A DNA stretch of 64,000 nt from Ephydatia muelleri (Eukaryota > Porifera > Demospongiae > Spongillida > Spongillidae): contig JABACO010000005.1 of the NCBI GenBank assembly GCA_013339895.1, forward strand, positions 8,248,888-8,312,887, written 5' to 3'. Below, one piece after another: positions 36,279 through 46,653 of the stretch. Positions within the stretch are counted from its first letter, which is position 1. The number at the start of each line of letters is the position of its first letter. Below the pieces are notes generated by a model. That model was given only the letters and a program-made list of their open reading frames with translations. It was not told where the DNA came from and made no database searches. The translations under genes were made by a program, and so were the position numbers.

Positions 36279-39200
36279 TGAAGGGGAACACAACTAGGAG
36301 GCTGGTTTCGGCAACTTCCCTTATGACTAGCGACAAGGAGGGTCTGACAGACTGTGACATTGAACACCTTATGAATGACACAAATGGAGCTCTATGGAGG
36401 GTACCAGGCACAAACAATTTTGTCGCCTGTACAATTCATGATGCCACAGGTAGTGTTGCAGGGAGTGTTAAAAATTTGAGTAACAATAGATCCTTATCTG
36501 AATTAATTGACATTCTGTGTGGATTGCATAAGTGATTATAAGACTTACTTTTATTATTTGCAGAGACAGAGACTACCAGAAAGGTTTTATTCTCGTAATG
36601 CAAAATAAAAGTAACGGATGTTGGTCTTTTCAGCGTCACAAAGTTGAGCAAACTGCTGAGCCTGTAAGTATTTATGGCACTACTATATAGTTAGCTTACT
36701 TGATATCCTGATGCATTGTCATGCTTTCCACAATAAATCAACCCGAAATGGTCAATGAATCTTTTGCAATTGTAGTTAGAATAGATTTAATCTTGCAAGC
36801 ATATAATGTATTTGCAACAAAATTTGTTATTAACGGATGCTTGTATTCTAAAGAGCATGAATGGCATTCATGATGTGACTCAATGTGTAAGTATTGGCAT
36901 CAATAATCCACCAAAGTGCACCTCACATACTATGATGCCCTAAATCAGATGATAAAAAGCTTGCACTTTTTAAAACTTTTTTTTTAAATATTCACTTGGT
37001 TCAGGAAAAATCCATTTACTGTGCATGATGATGAGTGAAACTGTTAAAAAGTGTATACATTTTTCATAGGTTAAACTTCAAGGATCACTTCTTGACGAAT
37101 TGGAGGTATGGGAATAGATGTTCAGCTTATGAAAATGTTTGCAGCTTAATATACAGACATTTTAGCTCTGTCAAAATACCTAACAGATATTTATCATTCA
37201 TTTTCATGTAAACATATAGCAAGACAGTGCAGATTCATCTGTAAGTCATTATTGTATTTAATGTATCAACAAAAAATGTATAATTTTTAATTTACATAGG
37301 ATGATGATTCCGTACCCATGACACGAGTAAGTAAATACACGTGGAGTTATTAAGCTATATATATTTCTATCTGCTCTATGTAATGAATTAGATCTTATAA
37401 ACTATGCCTCTCTGAAGTCATATATAGGTGCAATGCACGTGGCTTATGAAACCACGTGGGGGTATGTAAGAGTGAGTGGAATGATGAACCACGTTGGGGG
37501 TATGTAAGGGTGAGTGGAATGATGAAACAACGTGGGGGGTATGTAAGGGTGAGTGGAATGATGAAACCACGTGGGGGGTATGTAAGGGTAAGTGGAATGA
37601 TGAAACCACGTGGGGGGTATGTAAGGGTGAGTGGAATGATGAAACCACGTGGGGGGTATGTAAGGGTGAGTGGAATGATCAATATTCAGTCTAAGCATTG
37701 TGCAGAGCATTAGATATTTTATGTACCTGTATGTGCATGTCCATGTTACCCAATCAAATAAGGTTCTTCCTTGACATCAAATTCAACTGATGATGGACTG
37801 CCAAACCAAGGGATGTCTTAACTTACTTGCTACTTGTTGTATGGTTAGGTGGTGCAAGGTTATTTTTCCTCAATATGTGGATTGTCCCTACTCGAGGGTT
37901 TTGCCAACAGGGGATTTATCCTTGTGGAGGATGGGAGGAGAGCATTCAAAAGTGTAACTTGTTATATGCTTTTTTTTTATAGCCTCCAATTGCTGCATCT
38001 CAAGTGACGGTAAGTTTACCAAATAAGTTAAATATTGTGGTTTCAAAACTGTTGTTCTTCCCTGTGCACAAAAACAGCCAAATAGAAAAATGACACCAGT
38101 TGTAAGTAAATATTGCATAAACACTGAGTTAAAGGGGAAGATGTACAAGTGTACTTGATTTGATTTACACTTGATTTCAATGATACAGATGTCTACTATG
38201 ATGAAATAAAGTACTTTAAAATTATGTTAAAACACACTAGAAATTAATGCGTAACACTTGTGATATTTGTAGGCATGTTACTTATATGTTTGTATTTTAT
38301 AGCCTCCAATTGCTGCATCTCAAGTGACGGTAAGTTTACCAAGTAAGTTAAATATTGTGGTTTCAAAACTGTTCTTTCCTTTGTACAATAACAGCCAAAT
38401 AGAAAGATGACACCAATTGTAAGTAAATATTGCATAAACACTGAGTTAAAGGGGAAGATGTATAAGTGCACTTGATTTGATATGATTTACACTTGATTTC
38501 AATGATAGAGATGTCTACTATGATGAAATAAAATTATGTTAAAACACACTAGAAATTAATGCGTAACACTTGTGATATTTGTAGGCATGTTACTTTTATG
38601 TTTGTATTTTATAGCCTCCAATTGCTGCATCTCAAGTGACAGTAAGTTTACCAAGTAAGTTAAATAGTGTGGTTTCAAAACTGTTCTTTCCTTTGCACAA
38701 TAACAGCCAAATACAAAGATGACACCAGTTGTAAGTTAATCTGGCAGTAAAACGATTGAAAGGGAAGGTTTGTAAGTATTAATATTTGCACTTGATTTCA
38801 ATGTTAGAGATATCAACTTTAATGGAAAAAAAGTAAATTATGTTAAAAGACAAATTAACACTTGCACAATTAGCTGATGCATTTGCCCAATAAAGACACA
38901 AAACCATTAGTAGCATAATTATAGTGACTAAAAACAATTATAATGCTTATCATTTTCAAGCCCTAAGTGGTCTGATAGTGAAGGTTAACGTATGTATGAA
39001 GTGAAGTGTATAGTGGTGGGGTGTGTATAGTACAATCACTCAATTGTGTGTATTGTTGTATAAAGATTAACATGCATGAAATAGAATTTACATGTCATAT
39101 TACTTTTCTGAAGTTCTGTTATTTTCTCTTCTGAATAATCCAGTAAATTCTAGAGCTTTGCTTTCACATTCTAGCCCCTGGTGGTGTGATGGTGAAAATT

Positions 39201-41254
39201 AACACATCTTTAAAAAAAAATGATTGTAATAATTTACACAGTGCACATAATAAACTTACAAAACAACCTATTCAATGAAATGTACATGATCTCATGGACC
39301 TGTGTTGTACTTTTGAACAGAAACCAGGACCAGATGCTCCCAAGTGGGGATTTTCCCAGCAGGCACAGCCTTGGTCCAAGCAAACTGTGGATGACTATGA
39401 GGTTAAACAAACTGTGTAGTGTTATTCATGTGAATTTATGAGTTCAATTCTGCAGAATATGGAGACACAAATGCCTTCTGAAGAGGTAATGTATTTAACA
39501 ATACTTTCAAACAGTGCATTGACTCAACAAAAATTAAGCCTGGAACAGAGCTTGCATGCCTAGACAAAAAAGGAAACAATTTTTTTTTTCATAAAACTTT
39601 CGCATGGACACAAAAGTATACAGATCTTTTTTCTCCTACCAATGTTTCAAATTCTGCCCATTTATTGGTACTTGCTGTTTTTCAGGTCACATAATAATCA
39701 TCTAATGTATATAGCTGTGCCGTTCAGATTGAGGTTCAGCCTGTCATAAAAGTTAGCAAGGACACCTGCCTTGGCCCTGTTACAACTGGTCACCTACTAT
39801 CTATGTTTTACATAGTGTAAATATATTTTCTTGATAACAGCATGCAACACATGAAATCGCAGAATCTGCTGTAAGTCTAGCAACTATTGCAAAGTGGAGC
39901 TAAGAGAATGTACTCTCTTGGCATGTACTGATTTTTATTTTCACTTCAGAGTAAGATTGTGTCAAAGAACTCAGTTGTAAGTTAGTGCGCCACACAAATG
40001 TGTACTGTTGTTTAATGTCAGACGATGTTTATTCTGTGAAAGGCATGTAAGGTTAAAACATGAGCACTATAATCTATACAAAATGTTCATGTTATTTTTA
40101 TTAACATAGGATTCTGATGATGTGATGTCTGTTGTGATAAGCCATGCTTTGCAAACAATATTGCCACATATATCTTGATAAATAAATCTAGGAACTGGTG
40201 AAAGACACACATAGAATTGTGCAAAACATGGAAGGAAAAGATGAAGAAGAGAAGGAAAAATTTATGGTATACTAAGATATAACTTCTGTTTCACATTACA
40301 TATAGGGGAGGAGTGGGTGAGTTAAACCACTTTTATGGCTGGTCATATACAGGCTTAGTACTCTTGGGTTACTAATAACATGTGTTGTGATAATAGGTGC
40401 ATAAAGCTAATAATTAGGAACAGGTGTGTACTATAATAACTGTTGTTGTGCTATTGATGGCAAGTAGAAATATGGAGAGAAAAAAAGCAGCTCTAATTAT
40501 CCTTCATGAAATGGCTTAACTGCATTTAAAACTTGTCCTTAACAGAACAGAGGTGTATTAAAGCCAATTCATTGTCAGGGTAAGACAGCCATATGATAAC
40601 AATGTCAATGAAAAGTGTAAGATTGTATTTGCTCACTTAGTCAACACTACAAAAAAGTGTCTTTTTAGAGTAAGTATGTTATAAGTACAACAACATTGCA
40701 GTAAAATACAACATTATTTCTTTGCAGTGCTGAATAAGGGTACAGATAGTGTTACCAAATATTATTAGACCCAAAATGGGATGTTTCATCAATGGGAAGG
40801 CTGTATTAATACATGTTAAGGCATCCACCTCAGGAAGTTAACCATGTGAATTTAAAAGTGTTATATTATATCAGTTAAATATCTAAATGTTATATTTCAG
40901 GTCGGTGATGTTGACATTTTGGCGATCCCGGCCAAAAATCCAATTAAATTTTGCCTGCAAGCCATGGATATATTGTTCACGAGAGATGAAATGGCCCATG
41001 GCAGGTATAAAGCAGTGAGGCAGAGAGGAGAAAATAAGCCTCTTCCACCGCTTGATCCGAAGAGAGTGAAGTTAATTGATGGTAAAAGTTATTTGGAAGT
41101 GTATTTGATATATATATATATATATTTTTATTTTTCAGACGCCATCATTAAACGTTTTGGCATTGAGTATTACAATAAAACAGCGCCACAAGTCAAAAGA
41201 CAGGCAAATCAAAAATGTTCAGACCTTTTTACTAAACGATTGAATAAGAAATGA
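36279..41254 (+). CDS. Microexon gene encoding a BEN-like C-terminal domain
   Basis: Exons with AG/GT borders: 36,279-36,449; 36,566-36,663; 36,854-36,886; 37,070-37,105; 37,220-37,240; 37,300-37,326; 37,983-38,009; 38,078-38,101; 38,303-38,329; 38,395-38,418; 38,615-38,641; 38,707-38,730; 39,321-39,401; 39,456-39,485; 39,841-39,870; 39,950-39,976; 40,110-40,133; 40,192-40,266; 40,901-41,081; 41,139-41,254 (TGA). The sixteen from 36,854 to 40,266 are all multiples of three in phase 0, so any can be skipped. The protein is about 350 residues: an unrecognised N-terminus (ATG 36,323 possible), a low-complexity acidic centre, then DILFTRDEMAHGRY, PLDPKRVKLID, IIKRFGIEYY and ANQKCSDLFTKRL, which fit a BEN domain, a DNA-binding fold of chromatin proteins. 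An optional exon may exist at 39,728-39,751. The upstream acceptor implies a missing 5' exon. Confidence 0.7.
37446..37680 (+). repeat. 38-39-bp minisatellite, 6 copies, in an intron
   Basis: Unit: GGGTATGTAAGGGTGAGTGG followed by AATGATGAAACCACGTGG. It sits in the intron between the 37,300 and 37,983 exons. Every unit contains GTATGTAAGG and GGTGAGTG, both close to 5' splice-site consensus, so it forms an array of about 12 donor-like sites. Confidence 0.9.
37975..38740 (+). repeat. Threefold tandem duplication of an exon pair, ~315-bp unit
   Basis: Each unit contains a 27-nt exon (PPIAASQVT), a short intron, a 24-nt exon (PNRKMTPV, PNRKMTPI, PNTKMTPV) and a longer intron. Exon starts at 37,983, 38,303 and 38,615 give spacings of 320 and 312. 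The intron sequence is conserved along with the exons, so the duplications are recent. All six splice-site pairs remain intact. Confidence 0.9.
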
Positions 41255-41299
41255 GTTTTTTTTTTTCCCCATTGTATTGTACAGTGTACATCCTACTAA

Positions 41300-41869
41300 T
41301 GAATTTACGATAGACTTGTATTAAAAGAGAAGATCGGATCTATATCATGAAAAAAAGACGATCAGGATATTTGACGATGTTATACGTATATTTTAGGATA
41401 GTACAAGATCGTGTATACATTACCACGCGCTTGCCGGATCGTTAGTATATGGAAAGTACATGTACGAGAACGAGTATTTACGAAAGTACGCGTATGTCGC
41501 TAAGAAAACTTGTACGAAGATCCTAAAGGATTGCTTATGATATATATGGAAAAGACAGGAATGAGTATTATTGACCTTAGACTAAAGTAGACATATCAGT
41601 AAGAAAGCTTGTACGACGATCATAAAAGATTTATTATGATATGTATGGAAATTTATATTAACGACAGTAGGTGAAAGTCTAAGAAAATGTGTACGACGAT
41701 CGTAAAGGATCGTTTATGAAACCGCTAAATGTAATTAATACGTTTGCATGTACGATGCTCGTAAGAGAGGTACGAATCAGGTACAATCGTATAAAACGAA
41801 TTTCGTACTATTTATACGATAAAAGCAGATCTTAACAACGATTCGCCCATGCGATTTTTTTGCTGGGGG
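41300..41869 (+). repeat. Subterminal repeat array at the right end of the 26.5-kb element
   Basis: Three diverged units begin TAAGAAAACTTGTACGAAGA (41,501), TAAGAAAGCTTGTACGACGA (41,600) and TAAGAAAATGTGTACGACGA (41,680). Each is followed by a GATCNTAAAGGAT-like block and TTATGA. Further GTACGA and TACGAT motifs fill the space up to the terminal repeat. Such subterminal arrays bind transposase in CACTA and hAT elements; that role here is inference. Confidence 0.65.
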
Positions 41870-42065
41870 CCTCTTCCACAGCCCTTCTGGAAACTCCCAT
41901 GGGTGTACTGGTGCCAAATTGGAGTCATGTTTAACCAGCCTGCAACCATCACATTTCTTGGTGGTGGGTGAACTCAATATCCTGGTCAATTCTTTGCCAC
42001 CATACATGACCACGTGCGAGGGAGGGCTTTCATTTTCACCACTCCCAGATATCCACCACACATAT
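41870..42065 (-). pseudogene. Gypsy integrase, zinc-binding N-terminal part
   Basis: The minus strand reads GGYLGVVKMKAL, VWWQRIDQDIE, then after a frameshift CDGCRLVKHDSNLAPVHPWE and FPEGLWKR. This is the HHCC-type zinc-binding region leading into the catalytic core. It stops at 41,870 exactly where the core should follow, and the core is found at 15,371. Its upstream neighbour, the spacer after RNase H, is cut at 42,065 and resumes at 46,654. Confidence 0.8.
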
Positions 42066-42329
42066 CGAGAAATTCCTATACATCGGGAAGACACCTTCGC
42101 ATTTTACGTTGCAAACATTATCGATTTGCATCAGTGGATAGAGAAAAATCCGGAGATCATAATGATATCTATTTTATGGCATTTGCACTGAAAGTAAATC
42201 AACAAAAAATTGACGAAGAAAATCTTGTGGTCGTGGTCATTACATAATGCTGTCTTCATACCTTACATCATTTGACTTATTTAACTAATGTAGCAATTAT
42301 TGAAATGGTTGGTGTGCACGTGCGTAACT

Positions 42330-42470
42330 AGCACTTGGGCGTGGCCCGAGATTAAGGTCTCCCGCAGGCGACTTTCTCGCTTAACCATTCGTTAAGTGCC
42401 TCTTAGTCGGAGGTAGAAATTGAACTAGGCATTGCCCCCTCAGATCAGCCAACTCACCTTCCATCCAGTG
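42330..42470 (-). repeat. Possible tRNA-derived SINE
   Basis: The minus strand has GAGTTGGCTGATCTGAGGGG, resembling a pol III A-box, followed about 25 bases later by CCTAGTTCAATTTCTACC, a weak B-box. No A-tail or target duplication was identified. Confidence 0.25.
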
Positions 42471-43573
42471 GCTTTGTCACCTCCGCAAATATGTGTTACT
42501 GTATACGCATGTTATTTGTTCGCAGCTCTACGCATCAAACGTTGAAATTAGTTCATACGTCTGCACTTGCAGTGTAAATATTAAAGACACAGTGCAAACC
42601 ACTCCGTATAAATCAATATGCTCCGGGTTTCCGGTGACACACCCTGTCCTGGAGATACTTTTGGCAGTTTGAGCTTCACACTGTAGGTCCTCGATTCCGC
42701 GCAACAGCAAGGAGCGATCCAACTGCTGCCACAAAAGTGAAGGCCATGCATTCGCCACTCAAGCCGCTACGTCCTTTCACTTGCTTGACGCTTCTTCACT
42801 TCGCAGAGCATCCGAGCAAAGCAAATACACACTGACACACACATTTACAACACGGCATGTTTTTGCGTTATTGATCTTTCGAAGGACCCAGTCAAATGCA
42901 TACATATGTAAGTCAACTTCGTACAGAGAACACTTTTGGCGATTCCGTGTTCCGTGTGCGTTATGCATGCAGCAGTTCACTCTTTCACTGACAGTCCACA
43001 GCCCTCACGCACAGAAAAGCATATTATACATCATAATGTGATCTCGAGCACAGATGCAGTGGGGTGTGGTTGTGTAAACAGTTATGACCAAATTCCACCT
43101 GCAGTTTAGGTACACAACAGCAAATAAAAAGGTGAGCCATAAAAATGGCCCAATTAGGAAGGTGCAATACAGACTGGGTGCATACACTACACGTTTATTG
43201 TTCACCATGCAGTTTTGACCTTGTGCACAGAATTGATCGCACACCTGCGTCTTGACACACAAATGATTCAAAGCAGCTCAACCATTTAAAAGTTGCACTG
43301 TCTTGCATGGGCAGAACTGGAAAGAGAGGTATATACTATCTAAATTTTGCAGGCATACACAAGTAAATTGTTTGCCCACACCATTTTTACATGCCGTATT
43401 TAATGTTAGAAGCAACAGCGTTCTCCCTAGCTAGCTAGAGCAATGCGCTCTGCTCTGCATTTCTGTTGTTATGAGCGCCTTGCGTTCCACCAGATCCCTA
43501 TTCCAAAAAAGGAAATAGTTATCTACCACTTTGCATAATTGCATTTCATCTTGAAACCACAGTGGTTGGAAAG

Positions 43574-44106
43574 CAGGGGCGTATCCAGGATTTCAGCGAG
43601 TGGGGTGCTTAAGGTTAGGCCCCATACGAAAAGTGGGGGGGGGGGGGGGGGGGGGTGCAGTCGCTTACGACGGGGGTGGGGGGGGGGGGGGGGGGGGGGA
43701 AGTCCACTTACGACGGGGGGGGGGGGGGGGGTGCAGTCGCTTACGACGGGAGGGGGGAGGGGGGAGGGGGGGCAGGGGCGTAACCAGGATTTCAGCGAGG
43801 GGGTGCTTAAGGTTAGGCCCCATACAAAAAGTGGGGGGGGGGGTGTGCAGTCACTTACGACGGGTTGGGGGGGGGGGGCAGTCGCTTACGACGGGGGGGG
43901 GGCCGGCCAAGGCGCCCTCTGCCACCCCCCCCCTCCCCGGTTCCTACGCCTCTGAAACGGTTACAATTTTGACCAAGAGGGTGCTCAAGCACTTCGCGAA
44001 TGAACTTATTTGTCGTTTTTAATTTTATTCATTCTTTAATTTTATTCATTCTTGAGACGGAGGGGGGTGCCCGAGCCCCCTGAGCCCCCCCCTAGATACA
44101 CCACTG
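43574..44106. mobile_element. hAT-type MITEs with long G runs, nested
   Basis: The outer pair is CAGGGGCGTATCCAGG (43,574) and CCTAGATACACCACTG (ends 44,106). The inner pair is CAGGGGCGTAACCAGG (43,773) and GGTTCCTACGCCTCTG (ends 43,954). Both left ends share the interior GATTTCAGCGAG, GGTGCTTAAGGTTAGG and CCCCATAC. Runs of 10-20 G and repeated GCAGTC(G/A)CTTACGACGGG modules fill the body. The target duplication is unclear. Gly-rich frames here are not genes. Confidence 0.6.
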
Positions 44107-44109
44107 CGA

Positions 44110-46600
44110 AAGCAATAGCTAAACAAACTCATTTACAGTACATGTAAAGGTCACAATGAATTTCATTATGTCCTGGGTGCACTGTGCGCCAGTAAAAATT
44201 GAGTACTCAAATAGTAAACTAAGAGAACTAAGAAAGTGGGCAAATAGTGGTTGGGGTGGTTGTCTTCAGCATGGCCTGAAAGTGTAAGAAAGCTGCCTAT
44301 CTTCATACGCATAATGGCATGCAGCAAATGCACTGAATGCAGGGCAACAAGAACTCCTCTTTCTATCTATAACTTCTGATGAGGTTACACAGACAGGGAG
44401 AACCAAATACGAGTCAAGAAGTAGAAAGAAAGACTACCACAATAGTTGCACTTGTCCTTAGCTTAGTATAATCTATAATACACCTGGGTACGAGACTATA
44501 ACTTTGTGCCATCTTGTGATGAAGCGTATCAGGTGTACTCGCAACAAACCAGGCTTGATACCAAAGGAGAATCAAGTGCTCAAGCAAAACAAAAGATCAC
44601 AGCCGATTTTGAGTGCCCTGCATTCAGTGTGGTGAAAGTTTTAGACCACTTTTGTTCACTTTCTTGGTCCTCAAAATTAATTTACATTTCAACGTTTCGA
44701 GTACTCAATTTGCAGGCACACAGTATTACACACAACCACTCACATGGCTCTAAGTATGTATAGCTGCCCTGCTCACTCTAATTGTATGCCCCAATGTTGC
44801 CAGGCCTGGCCTAATACATAGTACCTCAGGTGCAGTTTTCCCATAAGTCTAAGGAGAACACTGATACACTATAATAGTACTCAATTTCACAGGTTGCAGT
44901 TTAAAAATGAATAGCCACGCTTGAAACTGAGGCAGTATTTTATAGTCTGGGACTTATAGTATTTATCATTGCTCACCAAATAGTGACCTTGTGGTAATGT
45001 CATCCCATTCAAATTTCTACCAGAAATGGTTCTTTGCATGGTACTATAGCAGACTATTAACTTGTGCCAGTTTAAGCACAATACAGTATTCTTTGTCGAT
45101 GCTTATAGCATAGGAATGCAAGATCATCCTTGTGTTGTCATCATTGAAAAACATTCACATGCAACACAATCTGATCCAGTAAATAAATATGAGCTTCTAT
45201 AGGATCATTCATAAATTACGTCATGCTGAAGGGGGGTGGGGCGTGTAATGTATACATCAGTATGGGCCATATGAGTGTACATCTTGTGTGTGCCTGCATG
45301 TGTGTGCATGTGTGTGTGCATGTGTATGTGCATGTGTGTGTGTGCAGGCAATTGTATGTAGGTAAACTTCCGAATGACTTTAGAGGGCCACAAACAGGCA
45401 ATTTCCAAATGACTTTAGAGGGCCATTACATCACCCCAAAAGCGTACCACAGACCCATATTGGAAGAATGGTCAGGCTAGCAGAAAGCAGGGGGTGGGGA
45501 GGCTACATATCAATTCAACCAATGATTTTGAGTCATGTTCTCAGATTTGCTTACTACTTCCCATATTTGTTGTCTTGAAGGGCGTTACACTTGAACACAA
45601 AGTACTGTACACTGTATGTCATTTGTTTACAAAATACAACCTTCTGAGTTTTGGTAACCTTTGTTAATTTGTTAAGCTATTGTGTGGCTATTTTCAAAGG
45701 CAGCATACATATATTGGCACATAAAGGGTCAGAGGCAAGTGAAAAATAAAATGCGTTTTGGCTAAAAGAATACGGACTACAACAATCATGCCTAATACTT
45801 TCGATGATTTCTAATTAATGCTCACTTTGTGACGGGTGCTATTATTTGCATCCGTACCGAGGGTAATAGCTAACTGGCTATATAACACTGTAAAAACATC
45901 GAGTATACGTTTAGGGACCACACAACTACACATTCATCAAGCTTCCAACCTCCATCTTCGGTCACGTGACGAGCCACTTTAGGATCTTCGTAAAGCTTCT
46001 ATGGACTCACGCATTGCTGCTGTGTTAGACGTCACGAAGAAGAGCTGTTGTACATGTACATACATTTGCGATAAAAGATTCAAGAGCATCCCCTAATGTC
46101 TACCCGCCGTGCTCTGGCCCAGCTTTCCCTTACGTGGGAGTGTCCTAGCTGGCACGTGACATACAGTGCAGGGCGACCTAGCTGTCTATATGGCAACGCA
46201 TAGAAACGCCATTTAAAAATGGCGCCTATTCCACCAAAACTGATTTACTACTTTTCAAAATGGTCCCCAATTTCTTCACGACAATGTTCACTTTTATAAT
46301 ATATCCTGCTAGTTGGATAGTTGTACAACAGTTTTAGAGGGTAGCGAAAGTTGTTACCCCTTCCGTTAGTTGTAACCAATTGAATACCTTAATTAGTACA
46401 GTTTTTTTTTCCATTTGTGTACAAGTCTATGGAAAATTGTATTTTCATTTATGGTCCCAGAATCTTGGACGATACATGGTATAAACTTTGAAATCACCTA
46501 CATCTGAACATGATTCAGAGTAGTATTAGAGGGTAGCAAAAGTTGTAGTTCTATTATTTAATTAATAATAATCAAGTTTGTAAAAACTCCATACATTTTC
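44110..46600. other. No recognisable gene
   Basis: Only a truncated MITE terminus (44,483-44,500), a TG/CATG tract (45,280-45,345), a duplicated CGAATGACTTTAGAGGGCCA segment (45,370 and 45,407) and two diverged TTAGAGGGTAGC(G/A)AAAGTTG phrases (46,334 and 46,524) were noticed. Confidence 0.4.
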
Positions 46601-46653
46601 TATTGAACGTAACGCGGATGAAATCCAAAAATTTACAAACCGTGACTGACCGC

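Larger units (their letters stand above)
15372..41869. mobile_element. 26.5-kb insertion with matching inverted ends: candidate giant DNA transposon
   Basis: The left end is CCCCCAGCAAAAAATCC (15,372) and the right end, read inward on the minus strand, is CCCCCAGCAAAAAAATCG (from 41,869). The two ends interrupt one Gypsy integrase frame precisely between codons, with no clear target duplication; a 2-bp GG duplication cannot be excluded because of G runs. A GATCGTTT(C)ATGAAA motif occurs near both ends. Inside are a Tnp2-type transposase, a second nine-exon gene on the same strand, a microexon BEN-like gene on the opposite strand, a dynein heavy chain fragment, and later MITE and satellite insertions. 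The Tnp2 gene may be its transposase, since I found no closer TIR pair around it. The alternative is stepwise nesting of several elements. Confidence 0.6.
42066..46653. mobile_element. 4.59-kb insertion in Gypsy integrase, flanked by CATAT
   Basis: The Gypsy frame ending GKVLDEIYH at about 46,660 continues as MCGGYLGVVKMKAL at 42,060. CATAT occurs at both junctions (42,061-42,065 and 46,654-46,658), consistent with a 5-bp target duplication. I see no inverted or long direct terminal repeats and no transposase. The type is undetermined. Inside are hAT-like MITEs (43.6-44.1 kb), a truncated MITE end (44,483-44,500), a TG tract near 45.3 kb and otherwise unrecognised sequence. Confidence 0.6.

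Noticed and set aside
15372-41869. Helitron or Polinton as the identity of the 26.5-kb insertion
   Set aside because: The ends are inverted repeats, not the TC...CTRR hairpin form of Helitrons. No Rep/helicase, polymerase B or capsid genes were found, and the only transposase is Tnp2-type.
42781-43271. Several 70-90-residue frames on both strands
   Set aside because: No recognisable motif, no consistent phase with neighbours, and they overlap each other on opposite strands.
43539-44022. Gly-rich frames of about 140 residues
   Set aside because: They result from poly-G runs in hAT-like MITEs. Frame depends on uncertain G-run lengths.
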